NCBI RefSeq assembly: GCF_036588685.1
Contig: NC_086384.1
Coordinates: 55,470,945-55,534,944 of the forward strand
DNA: 64,000 bases
Direction of reading: 5' to 3'
DNA from: Mytilus trossulus
Taxonomy: Eukaryota > Mollusca > Bivalvia > Mytilida > Mytilidae
Numbering within the stretch: position 1 is the stretch's first letter; each line of letters starts with the position of its first letter. Shown here one piece after another: positions 11,881 to 22,870 of the stretch. A model generated the notes under the pieces. That model was not told where the DNA came from and did no database searches. It was given only the letters and a program-made list of their open reading frames with translations. A program made the position numbers and the translations under genes.

Positions 11881-12770
11881 AGTTTATTCTGTGCTTATTT
11901 TTTTAGACTATCCTTGTTTACAATATAGTTACACGGTCACCAATTTAATTTTGAGTTCATCCAGAGTCATAGAAAAATGTGTTTCAACTGACCTCCAAAC
12001 AATCCACGATTCTGTAATGAGGTCAGTACCCAAATTCCATACATCATTACATTTTATTTCAAATCCTTTAAACTGGAATTAAACAAATGTTTTGTTTTAT
12101 TTCTTCAAATATTTCAATAAATTTGACATTATACCATGCTTAAACTTTATGTTTTGAAGAAAAGGATGCTGGTAACAAATTTACTTTACTCATTTTAAAA
12201 AGATGATAATTAGATAACTTCACATGGTGAAAGAAAACTTGTAAGATTTCCATTTTTTTTTGTTGAATAGGTGCAATTTTAGTTACTGCGACAGAGTACA
12301 GTTTTGGTACTGTAATGTTATATAACCATAAGTGTGTATTGCTAAATAGGTTCAAAAGTGAACCTGATAGTGATATAGTGATAAAGTACTTGGTACAGTG
12401 AAAATGTTTTTTGATCAGGTTTAAACTGATGCATAAAATATACAGGTGACTGTTGCAGCTTGAATGTTTAAGGATGTAGCCCACAAATATGATAATCTCC
12501 CAAGTAATGTATGCCCAGTACATGTATATACCTATCAAAGTCATGGTATTATCATTGGTTATATTATGAAATTAACTCCCATCTTCCCATAAAATACAAT
12601 ATATAGTTTGTACTTAAATGTACTACTCAGACTCAAGTCTCCAAGTCTCCTTTTATGATTGAACTTAGAGAGAGAAAACAAAACAGTTTCCATCTCCTGG
12701 GACTGTATCTATTAAAGGGATCTATGTGACATAATCAGTGAAAAGATTTGTTGAGAGTTTGCCAAAGGAA

Positions 12771-12875
12771 GTCATGAAAATAAATTTGTAGCTGTGAAGT
12801 TGCTAACATGAGAGTACCCAAATTGCACATTTATTGTCAGTTTTTCAACCAACTTTAAAAAAAAACCCAGACAGA
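12771..12875. repeat. Direct duplication, copy 2
   Basis: Same order of motifs as 11771-11880 with small indels. The sequence between the copies is unrelated and has no recognisable gene. Confidence 0.7.
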
Positions 12876-12886
12876 TTGCGAATTAT

Positions 12887-12905
12887 GGGGGGGGGGGGGG
12901 GGGGG
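12887..12905. repeat. G homopolymer, 19 bases
   Basis: An uninterrupted G run, unusual in this AT-rich window and prone to length error in sequencing. Confidence 0.9.
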
Positions 12906-13559
12906 TAAACAATCATAAGTTTGAATTAGTCTGTGGGTTTCATGACTTACCGTGATCGCATTCAACAGTATAACCAACGTCATTATCACTGTTCGTTGGT
13001 ATTGGGAATTATGTGGCAGGTGAACATAAGTAGTCATGGTCAACCACAACCGGTGCACCGGAGTTTACCCCGCATGCCGCATGGCCATTATAAAAAAAAA
13101 CGAAATGTATTACTTGCAGAGTTTTTTACTGTGTTCCCATGACTGGACGGAACTTTTACACTAAATATGTTATCGTTTACTATGATTTTGTGACTTTTAA
13201 ATGCAGTACCTGTGATTATTTAGGTGATTTGTTTTGACCTCACTGATAATGGAATGTTGTAGCAGACGAAACATGGCGTCAGATGTTGTTGTCCTAACTT
13301 CGGTAATTTCCGTGGTACGAAAAAATTTTAATAAACTACACAAGTTACCAAAATTTCTGAATTCTTGTTTTTGCAAATAAATAAAAATTAATGACGTATT
13401 TAACATCGAAATTATTCCGATCTGTCCCGTTTTTTCAGGATCGCGTTGAAACGAGAATTTTGGCAACCATTAAAAAAAAATAATCGTACGAGATTTAACG
13501 AGAATGACGAAACTTTTCAGATGGGTCGTCTAGCAAGAGTTATCGTTCTTTGTCCCAAA

Positions 13560-13760
13560 ACGATGCTTCTACCATAAGTGCCAGCATAGCTGGCATATAA
13601 CTGAATTACTTCTATATAGAATAAGATAACTTGTTAAGAGGTAAATATTGTCAGTTTTGGTTAATGATATCAAATAATTTTGTTTTACGAGTCAGTCTGT
13701 CTAAGATGAGAAAACTGTTTATTTTTGGTGAGGATTAAATTACATGTATTTGAATAAACA
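13560..13760. repeat. Diverged partial copy of the 260-bp unit
   Basis: Contains GTCAGTTTTGG, CAAATAATTTTGTTTTACGA and GTCAGTCTGT in the same order as the tandem units at 6233-7520, but is clearly more diverged. Confidence 0.55.
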
Positions 13761-13919
13761 TACTTAAACTATTATTTACGAAGAACAAGAAACTTACTAT
13801 AATTATTGTTCAATTGAATACAAATGTGTGACATTTTTAAATAACTTTAATCGTCAATATGTCAAACAGAAATGATCAGTTGGTCAATTAATTGTGATGT
13901 TCCTTATCATTTCATATTT

Positions 13920-14271
13920 TAGGTCAGTGTATCCAGGTTACGATGACAAACTGCGTTAACGGGCGTTTACTACAAACAGTAAACGCGCGTTTACTTATTA
14001 CGAAAATAGAAGACGCGCATTTTTCCACGTTAACGCGGAGGTAAACGGGAAAGTAAACGCCCGTTTACTCTTTACAAAATTAGAAGACGCGCCGTTTTTG
14101 CGTTAACGCGGAGGTAAACGCGAAAGTAAACGCCCGTTTACTTTTAATGTCTACTGCAATTTCGGAGTTAATGCACAGTTAACGCGGCGTTTACATGAAG
14201 TGCACGCGAGTAAACGCCGCGTTAACTTTTTCGGCCCGTCTACATATAATGCTTGGTCTGCACCCAACTGT
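13920..14271. repeat. GC-rich palindromic repeat with GTAAACGC motifs
   Basis: Many copies of GTAAACGC and GTTAACGC in both orientations, GC-rich against an AT-rich background. Outer ends are AGGTCAGTGTATCCAG and GGTCTGCACCCAACTGTA. The same two end sequences occur in gene 1 at 43297-43475 (reversed) and 44398-44705, so this is a mobile repeat family. Confidence 0.75.
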
Positions 14272-14525
14272 ATGGTTTAGACTGGAAAAAAAGGTCGAGT
14301 ACATGTCGAGAATGGGTTAAGACTGTTACAGACTGGTCGAGTAATAGTTCAGACTATTTCGAATCGCAAAGATTAAGGTCAAGTACGATTCAGTACAGTC
14401 AAGTATGGTTCAGACTGGGGTCGAGTAATGTCAAGTAAAAGTCAGACCAATTCAGACTGGTCGAGTAAAAATTAGTACAGTTGAGTACAGATATAGGCCA
14501 TTTCAGACTTTAATGGTTTGTAGTG
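14240..14525. repeat. Right subterminal array and inverted end of the CACTA element
   Basis: Repeats of GGTTCAGACTGG and TCGAGTA in the opposite orientation to the left array, ending in AGTACAGATATAGGCC and GGTTTGTAGTG. The first bases overlap the end of the GC-rich repeat. Confidence 0.8.
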
Positions 14526-14528
14526 TAT
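14526..14528. repeat. Right TAT target duplication of the CACTA element
   Basis: TAT directly after the terminal TAGTG, matching TAT at 4819-4821. Confidence 0.85.
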
Positions 14529-15161
14529 TAGAAGCCACATACACATTACCAGTCAAATTTACAGTAACTCCACAAGGATATTTCAACTTATCATCAGTAA
14601 ACTTCCATGTTACTGATCCATACATGTCACAGCAATATAAAGTGTCTTGAGAGTAATCAGCGAGAAACAGTCTCTCACTATTAGTTGCTATATACCATAT
14701 AGACGATGAAGGACACAGGAATGAACGGATTATATTCCCCGCAAGACCTATCTTCTGTAGACGGATAACGACATACAGTAGTTCGTTTTGATAGGATATT
14801 CCGAAGGGGTCACCACTGGTCATTATTTTATCAGTGGCTTCCATTTTGTGAATATTAATTATCTCAATATATGATTGATTGAATGAAACCGCGAAGTAGG
14901 AGTTGTTTATCACTGCTATACACCATGGCTTACTAGACAGTTTGATGTCTCGCTTGTTAGTTCCGTCTTTATTGTAGATTATTAGTCTTGTGTTGTAGTC
15001 ATCAAGTAAAACAACCGATTCACCAATGATTGCACAATCATTTATTGTTAAATTTTCTTTTTTTGGTCTAAGAAGCTTTCTGAACCAATTACCAACAATT
15101 CTGATTTTACACAGTAAACTGATGGTCCCGTCAAACGAAACGCCATTAAATGGTGGTGGTG
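14526..15161 (-). pseudogene. Gene 2 propeller exon, N-terminal part
   Basis: Follows a TCTTTTCTTCCAG acceptor and enters in the same phase as the gene 1 terminal exon (G plus CA gives Ala, then a proline run). Propeller blocks in order: NDCAIIGESVVLLDDYN, RLIIYNKDG, KPWCIAVIN, GISYQNELLYVVI, WYIATNSERLFLADYSQ, LYCCDMYG and GVTVNLTGNVYVASN. The frame then runs into the CACTA terminus and stops within six codons. The rest of the exon is at 4625-4821. Confidence 0.88.
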
Positions 15162-15584
15162 CTGGAAGAAAAGATTTTGTAAACACATAGAAAAATGAAA
15201 AATACTTCTGTCTATTCAAATATTTCTATTTAGCAGTAATTTAGAATGTTCAGTTGAGATATAACACCAGTCTGCATATGTATGAATACATCTTTGTCTT
15301 TCAAATACAAATTATAATCATGAAGTTCCAGTACATGATTCGAACAATTAATGCAAAGTTACACATTCCCCATTTCCATTCTCAATTTTAAAGTTAAAGA
15401 ATGTTTCCATCATTTGGTAACAAAATGATATCAAAGTAGTAATTATAATTGTCGATATTCTGTTACCGAAAATAATAGATTTGAAATAGATCAGAGGTAG
15501 AGTTTTATTTTGTACGGTAATACAGAAACAACGTCACAAATAATTTCATAGCATATAAACATGATAAATAAACTCACAATAGAT

Positions 15585-15835
15585 ACCGGTATCAAATTTT
15601 GCATTTACGCTAGGCGCGCGTTTCGTCTACAAACGACTACGAGTGAGTGACGCTCGAATCCAGAAAAGTTAACAAGGCCAAGTAAAGTACGAAGTTGAAG
15701 AGCATTGAGGTTCAAAATTCCTTAAAGTTTTGACAACAACTACGGTAATCTATTCCTGAGGTAGCAAAGCCTAAGTATTTCAAAAATTCAAAAGTTTTGG
15801 AAACAGTTAATCTATAGATATGACCATATCCTTTT
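15585..15835. repeat. Dispersed repeat family C, diverged copy in an intron
   Basis: Contains CTAGGCGCGCGTTTCGTCTA, GTGACGCTCGAAT and GAAGTTGAAGAGCATTGAGG, core blocks of the family tandemly repeated at 46185-47400. Confidence 0.65.
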
Positions 15836-16163
15836 TTTACCTGTTTAGAAGCCTCAGTAATCATGTCAGCTCAAATTTGAAATATATTTAAAAATAAAGC
15901 ATCAAACAAAATAGGAATTGTGCTTTGAAACACCCCAAAATATATGTATATGGCACGAAATTTGTTTTCTTTTATGGAACACGGAGTTAATTTCGCAAAT
16001 TTTTGATGTTATACTTTTTCATAATACTGTAAAATTTAAGGGTTTTGTCTATGTTTTGAATGAAACCGGGTGTGGCGAAATATAATTTGGTTGTATAACG
16101 ATGTATTTATTTTTCATGTTTATATTGAATCATGGTACTTTTATATCTATTCGTTTTAAATAC

Positions 16164-16262
16164 CTTCACATTTTGATACCATTCCCATCTCGCCGTCATG
16201 CATAGCAGAACGATAGTAAGCTTTGTCTTCTTCATCTTTATTTGTTTTCTGACTATTTTCCT
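16164..16262 (-). CDS. Gene 2 short repeat exon (phase 1-1)
   Basis: 99 nt between TTTTTTAG and GTATTT. The reading begins ENSQKTNKDEED and includes YYRSAMHDGEM, matching the layout of the nine short exons of gene 1: acidic start, S-A/I-x-D core, Gly at the 3' junction. It joins the long exon (phase 1) to the propeller exon (phase 1) without changing frame. This is the only such exon found in gene 2. Confidence 0.72.
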
Positions 16263-16469
16263 CTAAAAAATGTAAAAAGCGGCCTGAAGTTCCAATTTTC
16301 ATGGAAAATATTTTTTTTCCAAAATAAAATCTTGTTCTCTCATGAGGAATAAAGTGATAAAGTCCTAAATATCAGTTTCCTCTGCATAAGGAACTGTGTT
16401 TCATATATTTTTGTATTGGCCGAAATTCCCAGTATGAACTAAAAAAAAATTATTTTTTTGTGTTGCTGA

Positions 16470-16612
16470 GTCTGAAGTTTTCTATGTTGTGTTTTGTGTA
16501 CTATTGTGTGTTTATTTGTCTTTTTTATTCATTGCGTTGACAGTGTATTTTTAATATATGAGGTTGGGTGTACATCTGGTACCTTTCGTCCCTCTGCTAT
16601 ACTTGTACTTCA
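16470..16612 (-). repeat. Dispersed repeat family A, reverse fragment
   Basis: TTTTCTATGTTGTGTTTTGT and CCTTTCGTCCCTCTGCTA are diverged complements of the 5' part of the copy at 721-1293. Confidence 0.5.
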
Positions 16613-16877
16613 ATATGACGATTCGTGTATAAACCGCTTCTTGGTATAAATAACTCTAAATTTTGCAATCTTGTCATAAATACTATCGTGCTAAACTGAA
16701 ATAGTCTAAATTGCACACATGAGACGCACCCCATAATTTCACTAGGTTCGTTTCGTTAAAATATTTGTGGTTTTAACATTTTTGTTTGGATTGTGTATTT
16801 ATGTTGCATAAATGAATGTTAATATCGGCTAGGTACTTTTGATTACTATTCACTTCTACGATAAAAGAACAAAATAC

Positions 16878-17195
16878 CTCTGATGTCTGGAATTGTCAAA
16901 TTCACACCCACGTCAGCACTTTGTTTTGAATCAATTGAAGCATTTTTTAATAATCTGGACATAATTTGAGAAATTTCTGCTTGTAGCAAATCTACATTGT
17001 GTAGGACTGTCTTCGCTATCTCTGTATACATGTTCATGTCATCAGGTGAAATTGCAATTATTCGTATATTTGTGTCCGACGTTCCGTTCAGTCTCATTTC
17101 GTCAAGATATTCAAACACTTCTGATTTATTCCAAGTAGCCGGTAAATCGAGTTGAACGAAATCAGGCACATGAACTATCGGTAGGTCAGGAACAT
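16878..17195 (-). CDS. Gene 2 long exon (unclassified conserved domain)
   Basis: 318 nt between TTTTTCTTCAG and GTATTTTG, phase 1-1. Aligns along its length with the 309-nt exon at 50335-50027 of gene 1: shared blocks FVQLDLPATWNKSEVFEYL, RIIAISPDDMNMYTEIAKTV, DLLQAEI and ASIDSKQSA. No lesion in this exon. I do not recognise the domain; it looks mixed alpha/beta with a helical end. Confidence 0.8.
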
Positions 17196-17249
17196 CTGAA
17201 GAAAAATAGTTTTCATTATTTTGATCGGTACTGATTATTACAACTCTTA

Positions 17250-17470
17250 TCAAATTTTGTATTGAAACTAAGTTTATCGAATGTTCGCACGCACATGTTA
17301 TATATTATATATTCTATTTTGTTTAGCTCTTTGCATCAATCAATATTCAATTATATAAATAAAAAAAATTCTCTCTCTAATAAAATCTGGTTTCCTTCCA
17401 TGTTCGAGTATTTTCGTCTTTTCCGAAAGCTTTGATCAGTACATTAATCTCGTCTAAAATAATAATGGGG
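17250..17470 (-). pseudogene. Decayed tandem duplicate of gene 2 exon 3
   Basis: Reads ILDEINVLIKAFGKDENT and then stops; the acceptor is weaker and the donor is gone. Flanking intron sequence (CAAATTTTGTATTGAAAC, TATATATTATATATTCTATT) matches the intact exon's surroundings at 17698-17930, so an approximately 440-bp block was duplicated and the downstream copy decayed. Confidence 0.75.
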
Positions 17471-17825
17471 CATGTAATATGTACGTCTGTATTCATTCAA
17501 GACTTATATTAAACTACACTTTATTACAAGCTACACATCATGATATTATATTACAACAGTAAACATTACTATACAGATAACACGTGTAAAGCAGTTAAGA
17601 GTCTGTGTGTGGTCAGAGTACCGTGAGAACTGTTGGATTATATTAATCATGTATATAGACATGATGATAGATATGACAAATGTCGCCTGTCCAAATATCA
17701 AATTTTGTATTCAAACCAAGTTTACCGAATGCTCGTACGCACATGTTCAATGATGTTATATATTATATATTCTATTTTTTTTATTATTTGCAACAAATAA
17801 TTATCAATTCTGTAAAAAAAAATAC

Positions 17826-17927
17826 CTTCTTTATCTAATCTTGTTTCCGTCCATGGTTGAGTATTTTCGTCTTTTCCGAAAACTTTGATCAGTATATTAA
17901 TCTCGTCTATAATTAGTTTTATGTTGT
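17826..17927 (-). CDS. Gene 2 exon 3 (helical linker)
   Basis: 102 nt, exactly the length of the gene 1 counterpart, between TTTGGAAAG and GTATTTTT. Encodes NIKLIIDEINILIKVFGKDE and then a polar tail. Phase 1-1. Predicted amphipathic helix followed by a variable acidic tail; function unknown. Confidence 0.78.
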
Positions 17928-18928
17928 CTTTCCAAATGAAAAAAAGATACAAAATGGAATGTATTTATTATAGTAATTTAGATGTACATGTTGATACAGC
18001 AAGCACAGCTGTAGTGGTTTTTACGAGTAAAATACAAAATAATAGTTATTAGTATACACTTTTCACATTTCTATTCTGTTTTCATTTCAAAACGTGACCA
18101 ATGGCAGATGGGGTCATAGTCAGAATAAAATATCACTACCTAAAATATCTTAAAACAGTTTGTTACAAAGTGTAGACAGTCTATGACCCTCTTAACACTA
18201 TTAGTAGAATGTTCTTCTTAAATTGACTCTAACTCTGAAATATGTTTGTCTGTATTATTACAAAGTTTAGTTGGTAACCTATTGTATGTTCTAAAATGTC
18301 AAGAACTCCATAGCTGGAAATATATGACTCTTACTGATTATAACTGGTGCACATGTCCGTGAAGTTATTTAAACTGTACCGGAATTTCTCAACTTTTTCC
18401 ATTGACTTTGATTTGGAGTAAGTTTAGTATTTGGAACGTCAGTAAAATATGGTGCCACTTATAAATCCTGACTAATTAGTAAAAGTCATGTGTAAATTAT
18501 ACTCAAATTACAACCTCTACCCCCAAACAAATTTCAAAACAATATAAATAATAATAAATGTAGTCCAAATCGTGGTCGACTCTAACAAAAAATATGGTTC
18601 CAAGTTGAACAAAAGAATTTGAAATGCTTTTTATATCTCAAACGATGTTCACACTTCTAAATAAACCACTTCTCGTGTTATTCAGTGTTACAGTGTGCAC
18701 CACATTTTTAATGTTATTTCTTCATAATTAACAAATATTAGAGTCATTTCTTTAATATTTTACTACAAAAAAAACATATCATGTTATAAAGTCAACAAAC
18801 ATAATTTTATAATTTGATCAATATTATGACTGAAGAATCGTCATTTGAGTAATTGCAACCAATTTTTTAAGATATAAGATACATTCTGAATTACACAAAC
18901 TCTTAATCAAATAATTTTCCATATTTAC

Positions 18929-19040
18929 TTATTTCTTTCATGGTTTTCTGGCAAGTCTCTTGCATTGATTTACTGAAGAAATGGGGAAATGTTGCGTGAA
19001 GAGTCTTTGCATTCAATTCGATTTCTTCAATCTGTGCTCT
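18929..19040 (-). CDS. Gene 2 exon 2
   Basis: 112 nt, the same length as in gene 1, entering in phase 0 after TTTTTACGAAG and leaving in phase 1 at GAAATAA|GTAAAT. Encodes RAQIEEIELNAK and later SKSMQETCQKTMKEI, a charged helical stretch. Read past the donor it would terminate soon after, as in gene 1; the conserved internal donor allows splicing into exon 3. Confidence 0.72.
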
Positions 19041-20249
19041 CTTCGTAAAAATTAATACAATAGACTACAATTTACTTTTGATTATAAATATCTTAATACC
19101 ATATAAAAATGCTTGTGCAATTTACTCCATTAATTCATTTTACTTTTTCTATATCATCAGATATAGACGGATATCTATTCTCACATTTAACAGATTTATA
19201 GATGTATTTGAACCTCAACCTCAACCAATTCTGTTCACAGTGACAATCATATTATCAAGTAAATGTTAAAATTTGGCAGAATGAAGTAAGAATTTACATG
19301 TTTTCTTCCTCATTTTTTTGAAAGGTGAATGTTTTTTTTGTGTTTTTTTTGTGTTGAATGCTGGTTACACACTTCTGCAAAAGTAATGTTCGTGTTTTTG
19401 TGACTTAACTGTTAAGTGGTGCTTGCAAATATTATTTAAAATATTCATCAAGGAAATTTAGTCGCGCAAATGGTTTACTCTTTAAATAGAAACTAGTGTG
19501 TTTGCTATGTGTACAACTTTTTCACCTAGCAAAAAAAGAATAGTTCCATATCATAACGTATCATATTCAACGAAAGCAGAATTTATATAAACCGTTGCAA
19601 TATTTTCCTGTTGTTTCAACTTTTTTCGACAAAATGATGGACCATGATTTCAACATAGTCGACTGTATGTAATTAATCAGCCGACCGATTAGCAGGCTTA
19701 TTTAACGTATTTTATGAAATTGAAGTTACGACTATTTTTCGCTTGATTGAGCTTTTTATTTTGCTTAAACTATCTTTACTGTATCTATAGGTGTAATACC
19801 ACCATTGATTTTCCCTATTAGTCTTTGTAAAATTGGCACTTTTAAAAAAAATGTATATTATTTACCTTTATTTCAACCAAAGAAATACTTTGCATGTATA
19901 AAGTTTAATCCTTTCCAGTGATACAGTGAAAATTTCACACTACATTTCATTGCATATTAGAAGTAACCAACACTGGAAGTAAACAACCCAATTTTTACAC
20001 TGTTATTTACTGGTTATCTGCTTTGGTAACTATGTAACCTTAACGTTCCAAAATATTTTAAAAGACCATCAAATAAAAAAAGAATGATGCTTTCAGACAT
20101 CCAACATACATATTTACGACTCAGAAAAATTGAAGTGCATTGAAATGCAGGGTTAATTTTCTACAACTGTCAAATCCAAGGGAATATTTTTTTAGGCCTA
20201 CTTTCGTATGCAACCGGATGCGACGTACCATGATTTGGTGGTATTACAC

Positions 20250-21090
20250 CTAAAGCTACTCGGGAATATATGTTCATATTCTTTATAAAGCACAAAGGTG
20301 TCAGTATTCACCTCATAAACTTACAAAACCTTTGAATAGACTTATTAAGAAGGGATATAATTACGATACTGTTGTCAAGTCATTAAAGATTGCATATTTT
20401 GGCGTTAATATTGAGTCACTGATAAGGTCTTTGCGTCGGAACTAAACACATTTATTCTAAAAACAGTTGTTGGCATGACACGGGTTATGTTCTTCTCATA
20501 TATGTTATGATGGTATGATACTAAACCCCTTACGGGAAGGATTGTGCCTGATGTTCATATGATGAAATCATAATCTTTCAGTCAGTTTAATTGAAGTCTG
20601 GAGCTGGCATGTCAGTTAACTGCTAGTAGTCTGTTGTTATTTATGTATTATTGTCATTTTGTTTATTTTCTTTGGTTACATCTTCTGACATCAGACTCGG
20701 ACTTCTCTTGAACTGAATTTTAATGTGCGTATTGTTATGCTTTTACTTTTCTACACTGGTTAGAGGTATAGGGGGAGGGTTGAGATCTCACAAACATGTT
20801 TAACCCCGCCGCATTTTTGCGCCTGTCCCAAGTCAGGAGCCTCTGGCCTTTGTTAGTCTTGTATTATTTAAATTTTAGTTTCTTGTGTACAATTTGGAAA
20901 TTAGTATGGCGTTCATTATCACTGAACTAGTATATATTTGTTTAGGGGGCAGCTGAAGGACGCCTCCGGGTGCGGGAATTTCTCGCTACATTGAAGACCT
21001 GTTGGTGACCTTCTGCTGTTGTGTTTTTTTTTTTATTTTGGTCGGGTTGTTGTCTCTTTGACACATTCCCCATTTCCATTCTCAATTTTA
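20250..21090 (-). repeat. Dispersed repeat family F in intron 1 of gene 2
   Basis: Contains GTTGAGATCTCACAAACATG, TTTAACCCCGCCGCATTTTT, TCCGGGTGCGGGA and the end block CATTCCCCATTTCCATTCTC. Copies at 26860-27485, 41870-41980 and 62675-62735. The upstream part (20250-20560) has remnants of an open frame near AAGCACAAAGGTGTCAG, which suggests the 3' end of a retroelement, but no domain can be named. Confidence 0.65.
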
Positions 21091-21608
21091 TCTTCTTAGA
21101 TATACCGGAATAACCATTACGATGTACATTAAACGTCTTGCGGGAATTAGAAAGGGAACGTAACAACTGTCAAACCAATTGAATTTTGAGCAAAACGTAT
21201 TGATTCAAAGACTTACAGCTCCCATTGCTGTATTACTGCCTCGGATATGTTGCATGTTGAAGCAAAAAATATTTCATTTTAGCAGAAACAATAGAGCTTC
21301 TCACGGAGAACGATGTATGCCACATTGAAGCAGCTTTGTACATAAATACATAGTATGATTATTCTCGTTGTCTTATTATTCTCGAATATTTTATTGTTCT
21401 GTAAAAAAAAGGATGTAAAAGTTCATGCAATTGTATTTACAAAAAAGCCACGTTCAACGTGTCGATTTAAATTGTATCTATTTAGATATTTCCTTAAATA
21501 TTTGGTGAATTCGTTTTAAAGGTTTATACTGAAGATTAATTAAATAATAAAGATAAATTAATCATTTAATTGTTTTGAATCATCGTCATATGACAATTGG
21601 GGTCTTAC

Positions 21609-22295
21609 CTCAAATTCAGCGCATTTATGTCTCCAATAATCACGGCACAGTACTTCATACTTTAACATGAAATGAGGAATTAAAGCAAGTTTTTTTGTCT
21701 GCAATATTTTTTTCTCGGTTTCCACAGCATATATGCACTATCTATCAATTCAGCTATTCCTAAAATTGATCCTTGTAGTTGTATCCAGTTTTTGTTGAAA
21801 TTTGTAATCTGTTATTGCTTGTGTGTCTGATAAATGGAATATTTCATTTCGTACGTCTTTGATTTTAATCATCCAACTATCTAATCCTAATTCGTGTTTT
21901 CCACACGTTTGAATGATATAATTGGCAAGTGTCATATCAATGACTTTGACATCTATGTTTGATCTTGCAGAATATTTACAAATACAAATCTGTGTCAATT
22001 TTCTGCTGATGTATTTTGTGTGACTATGAATTATGTTATTGTCATTTTGTTCATATAATATTAGTAACTGCTTTTTGGAAATAAGTGTATGTCCACTTAT
22101 CTTGCCAACACTACATTCACAGCATTCGAATGTTTCAAACATATGCACCAACTTATGTTTTTCTTTTTTTAGGAATGTTCCAAAACTATCAGATCCTTGA
22201 ATCTTTTCTCTTATGTACTTCCATATGACCTGGCAAGCTACATCAACAATGAGAGCCACTAATTTAAAGTAATTGTTTCTATCTAATGGTGCCAT
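21609..22295 (-). pseudogene. Gene 2 HEPN exon with compensating indels
   Basis: Starts MAPLDRNNYFKLVALIVD, closely matching gene 1 exon 1. Shared features: ECCECS cysteine block at residues 57-62, CICKYSA at 105-111, and R149-x4-H154 (RNEIFH), the HEPN-type motif. One extra A near 21783 (in CAACAAAAACTGG) shifts the frame and gives TGA at 21750. About 50 bases downstream, two extra bases (TATAT against TTT in gene 1) restore it, after which ILQTKK and CRDYWRHKCAEFE are readable up to the GAG|GTAAGA donor. Net exon length stays a multiple of three. Either a pseudogene or two base-calling errors in A/T runs. Confidence 0.82.
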
Positions 22296-22574
22296 ATGTG
22301 CAGTACTCTAAAACAGTTACAAGAAAATTTTACTCATGTTTTTATTGTAAATATATACAATGTATGCTTGATAGCAGGATTATTCTTTCTTTTGGCACGT
22401 TTTTAATTTGTTTAGTGTATCTACCTAGTATATATTGACTAGGAAAGAAGCCGCTGAAGTCTATTTTGTAAAAAGTTGAATGTGACAATATTTAACCTTC
22501 ACTTTAAAGAGCGTTGTCTAAAAATGTTTTAATAAAAACCATTAGCAATTAAACAAGTACATATGCCTGGGATA

Positions 22575-22870
22575 AGAAAATCCTTTAAGTTAGTTTTTCG
22601 AAAAATTCAGTTTTGTAAACTGGAAATTTAGAAAAGTCACCACATTATTAATATTCATGTCAACACCAAAGTGTTGACTACTGGGCTGGTAATACCGTCG
22701 GGGACGAAACGTCCACCAGCAGTGGCATCGAACCAGTGGTGTAAATAGTTATCAAGGTTCCAGGATTATAATTAAGTACGCCAGACGCGCATTTCGTCTG
22801 CATAAGACTCAACAGTGACGCTCATATCAAAATATTTATAAAACCAAACCAGTACATAAAAGTTGGAACT
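22575..22870. repeat. Dispersed repeat family C, single copy
   Basis: CAACACCAAAGTGTTGACTA, CGGGGACGAAACGTCCACCA, GCATTTCGTCTGCATAAGAC and GTGACGCTCATATCAAAATA in order, as in the tandem block at 46185-47400. Confidence 0.75.

Larger units (their letters stand above)
4822..14525. mobile_element. CACTA/EnSpm-class DNA transposon, 9,704 bp
   Basis: Left end reads CACTACAAACCATTAAAAGT; the right end read inward is CACTACAAACCATTAAAGTC, and the match continues about 45 bp with one indel (through TGGCCTATATCTGTACTC). Flanks carry a 3-bp TAT duplication. Terminal CACTA, a 3-bp target duplication and long subterminal arrays of a short motif (GTCTGAAC..TACTCGACC) are the established signature of CACTA/EnSpm elements. 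No frame inside shows a recognisable transposase, so it appears non-autonomous or decayed. Interior: a five-copy 260-bp tandem repeat, a small foldback, a hAT-type element, a duplicated 100-bp segment, a G tract and a GC-rich palindromic repeat. It is inserted in the propeller exon of gene 2. Confidence 0.88.
4625..22295 (-). pseudogene. HEPN-NHL gene 2, disrupted tandem paralogue
   Basis: Same exon order as gene 1: HEPN exon (22295-21609), helical exon (19040-18929), exon 3 (17927-17826), long exon (17195-16878), one short repeat exon (16262-16164) and propeller exon (15161-14526 continuing at 4821-4625). Every junction keeps the phase seen in gene 1. Counting one target-site copy, the exons total 2,148 nt, a multiple of three. 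Two lesions kill it: paired indels in exon 1 with a premature stop between them, and a 9,704-bp CACTA element in the last exon. It has one short repeat exon where gene 1 has nine. A 5' UTR intron is likely, because TGTTTTAG precedes the start codon by a few bases. Transcription is possible but full-length protein is not. Confidence 0.8.

Noticed and set aside
12140..12544. 134-codon minus-strand frame inside the CACTA element
   Set aside because: Composition is that of AT-rich chance sequence with no transposase motif, no splice context and no recognised domain.
13197..13466. Minus-strand frame, and a plus-strand ATGGCGTCAG start near 13274
   Set aside because: Neither shows a domain or a convincing exon boundary. 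They overlap each other and cannot both be real.
20250..20560. Retroelement reverse-transcriptase end
   Set aside because: Stops in every frame and no motif that can be named. Left as a dispersed repeat.
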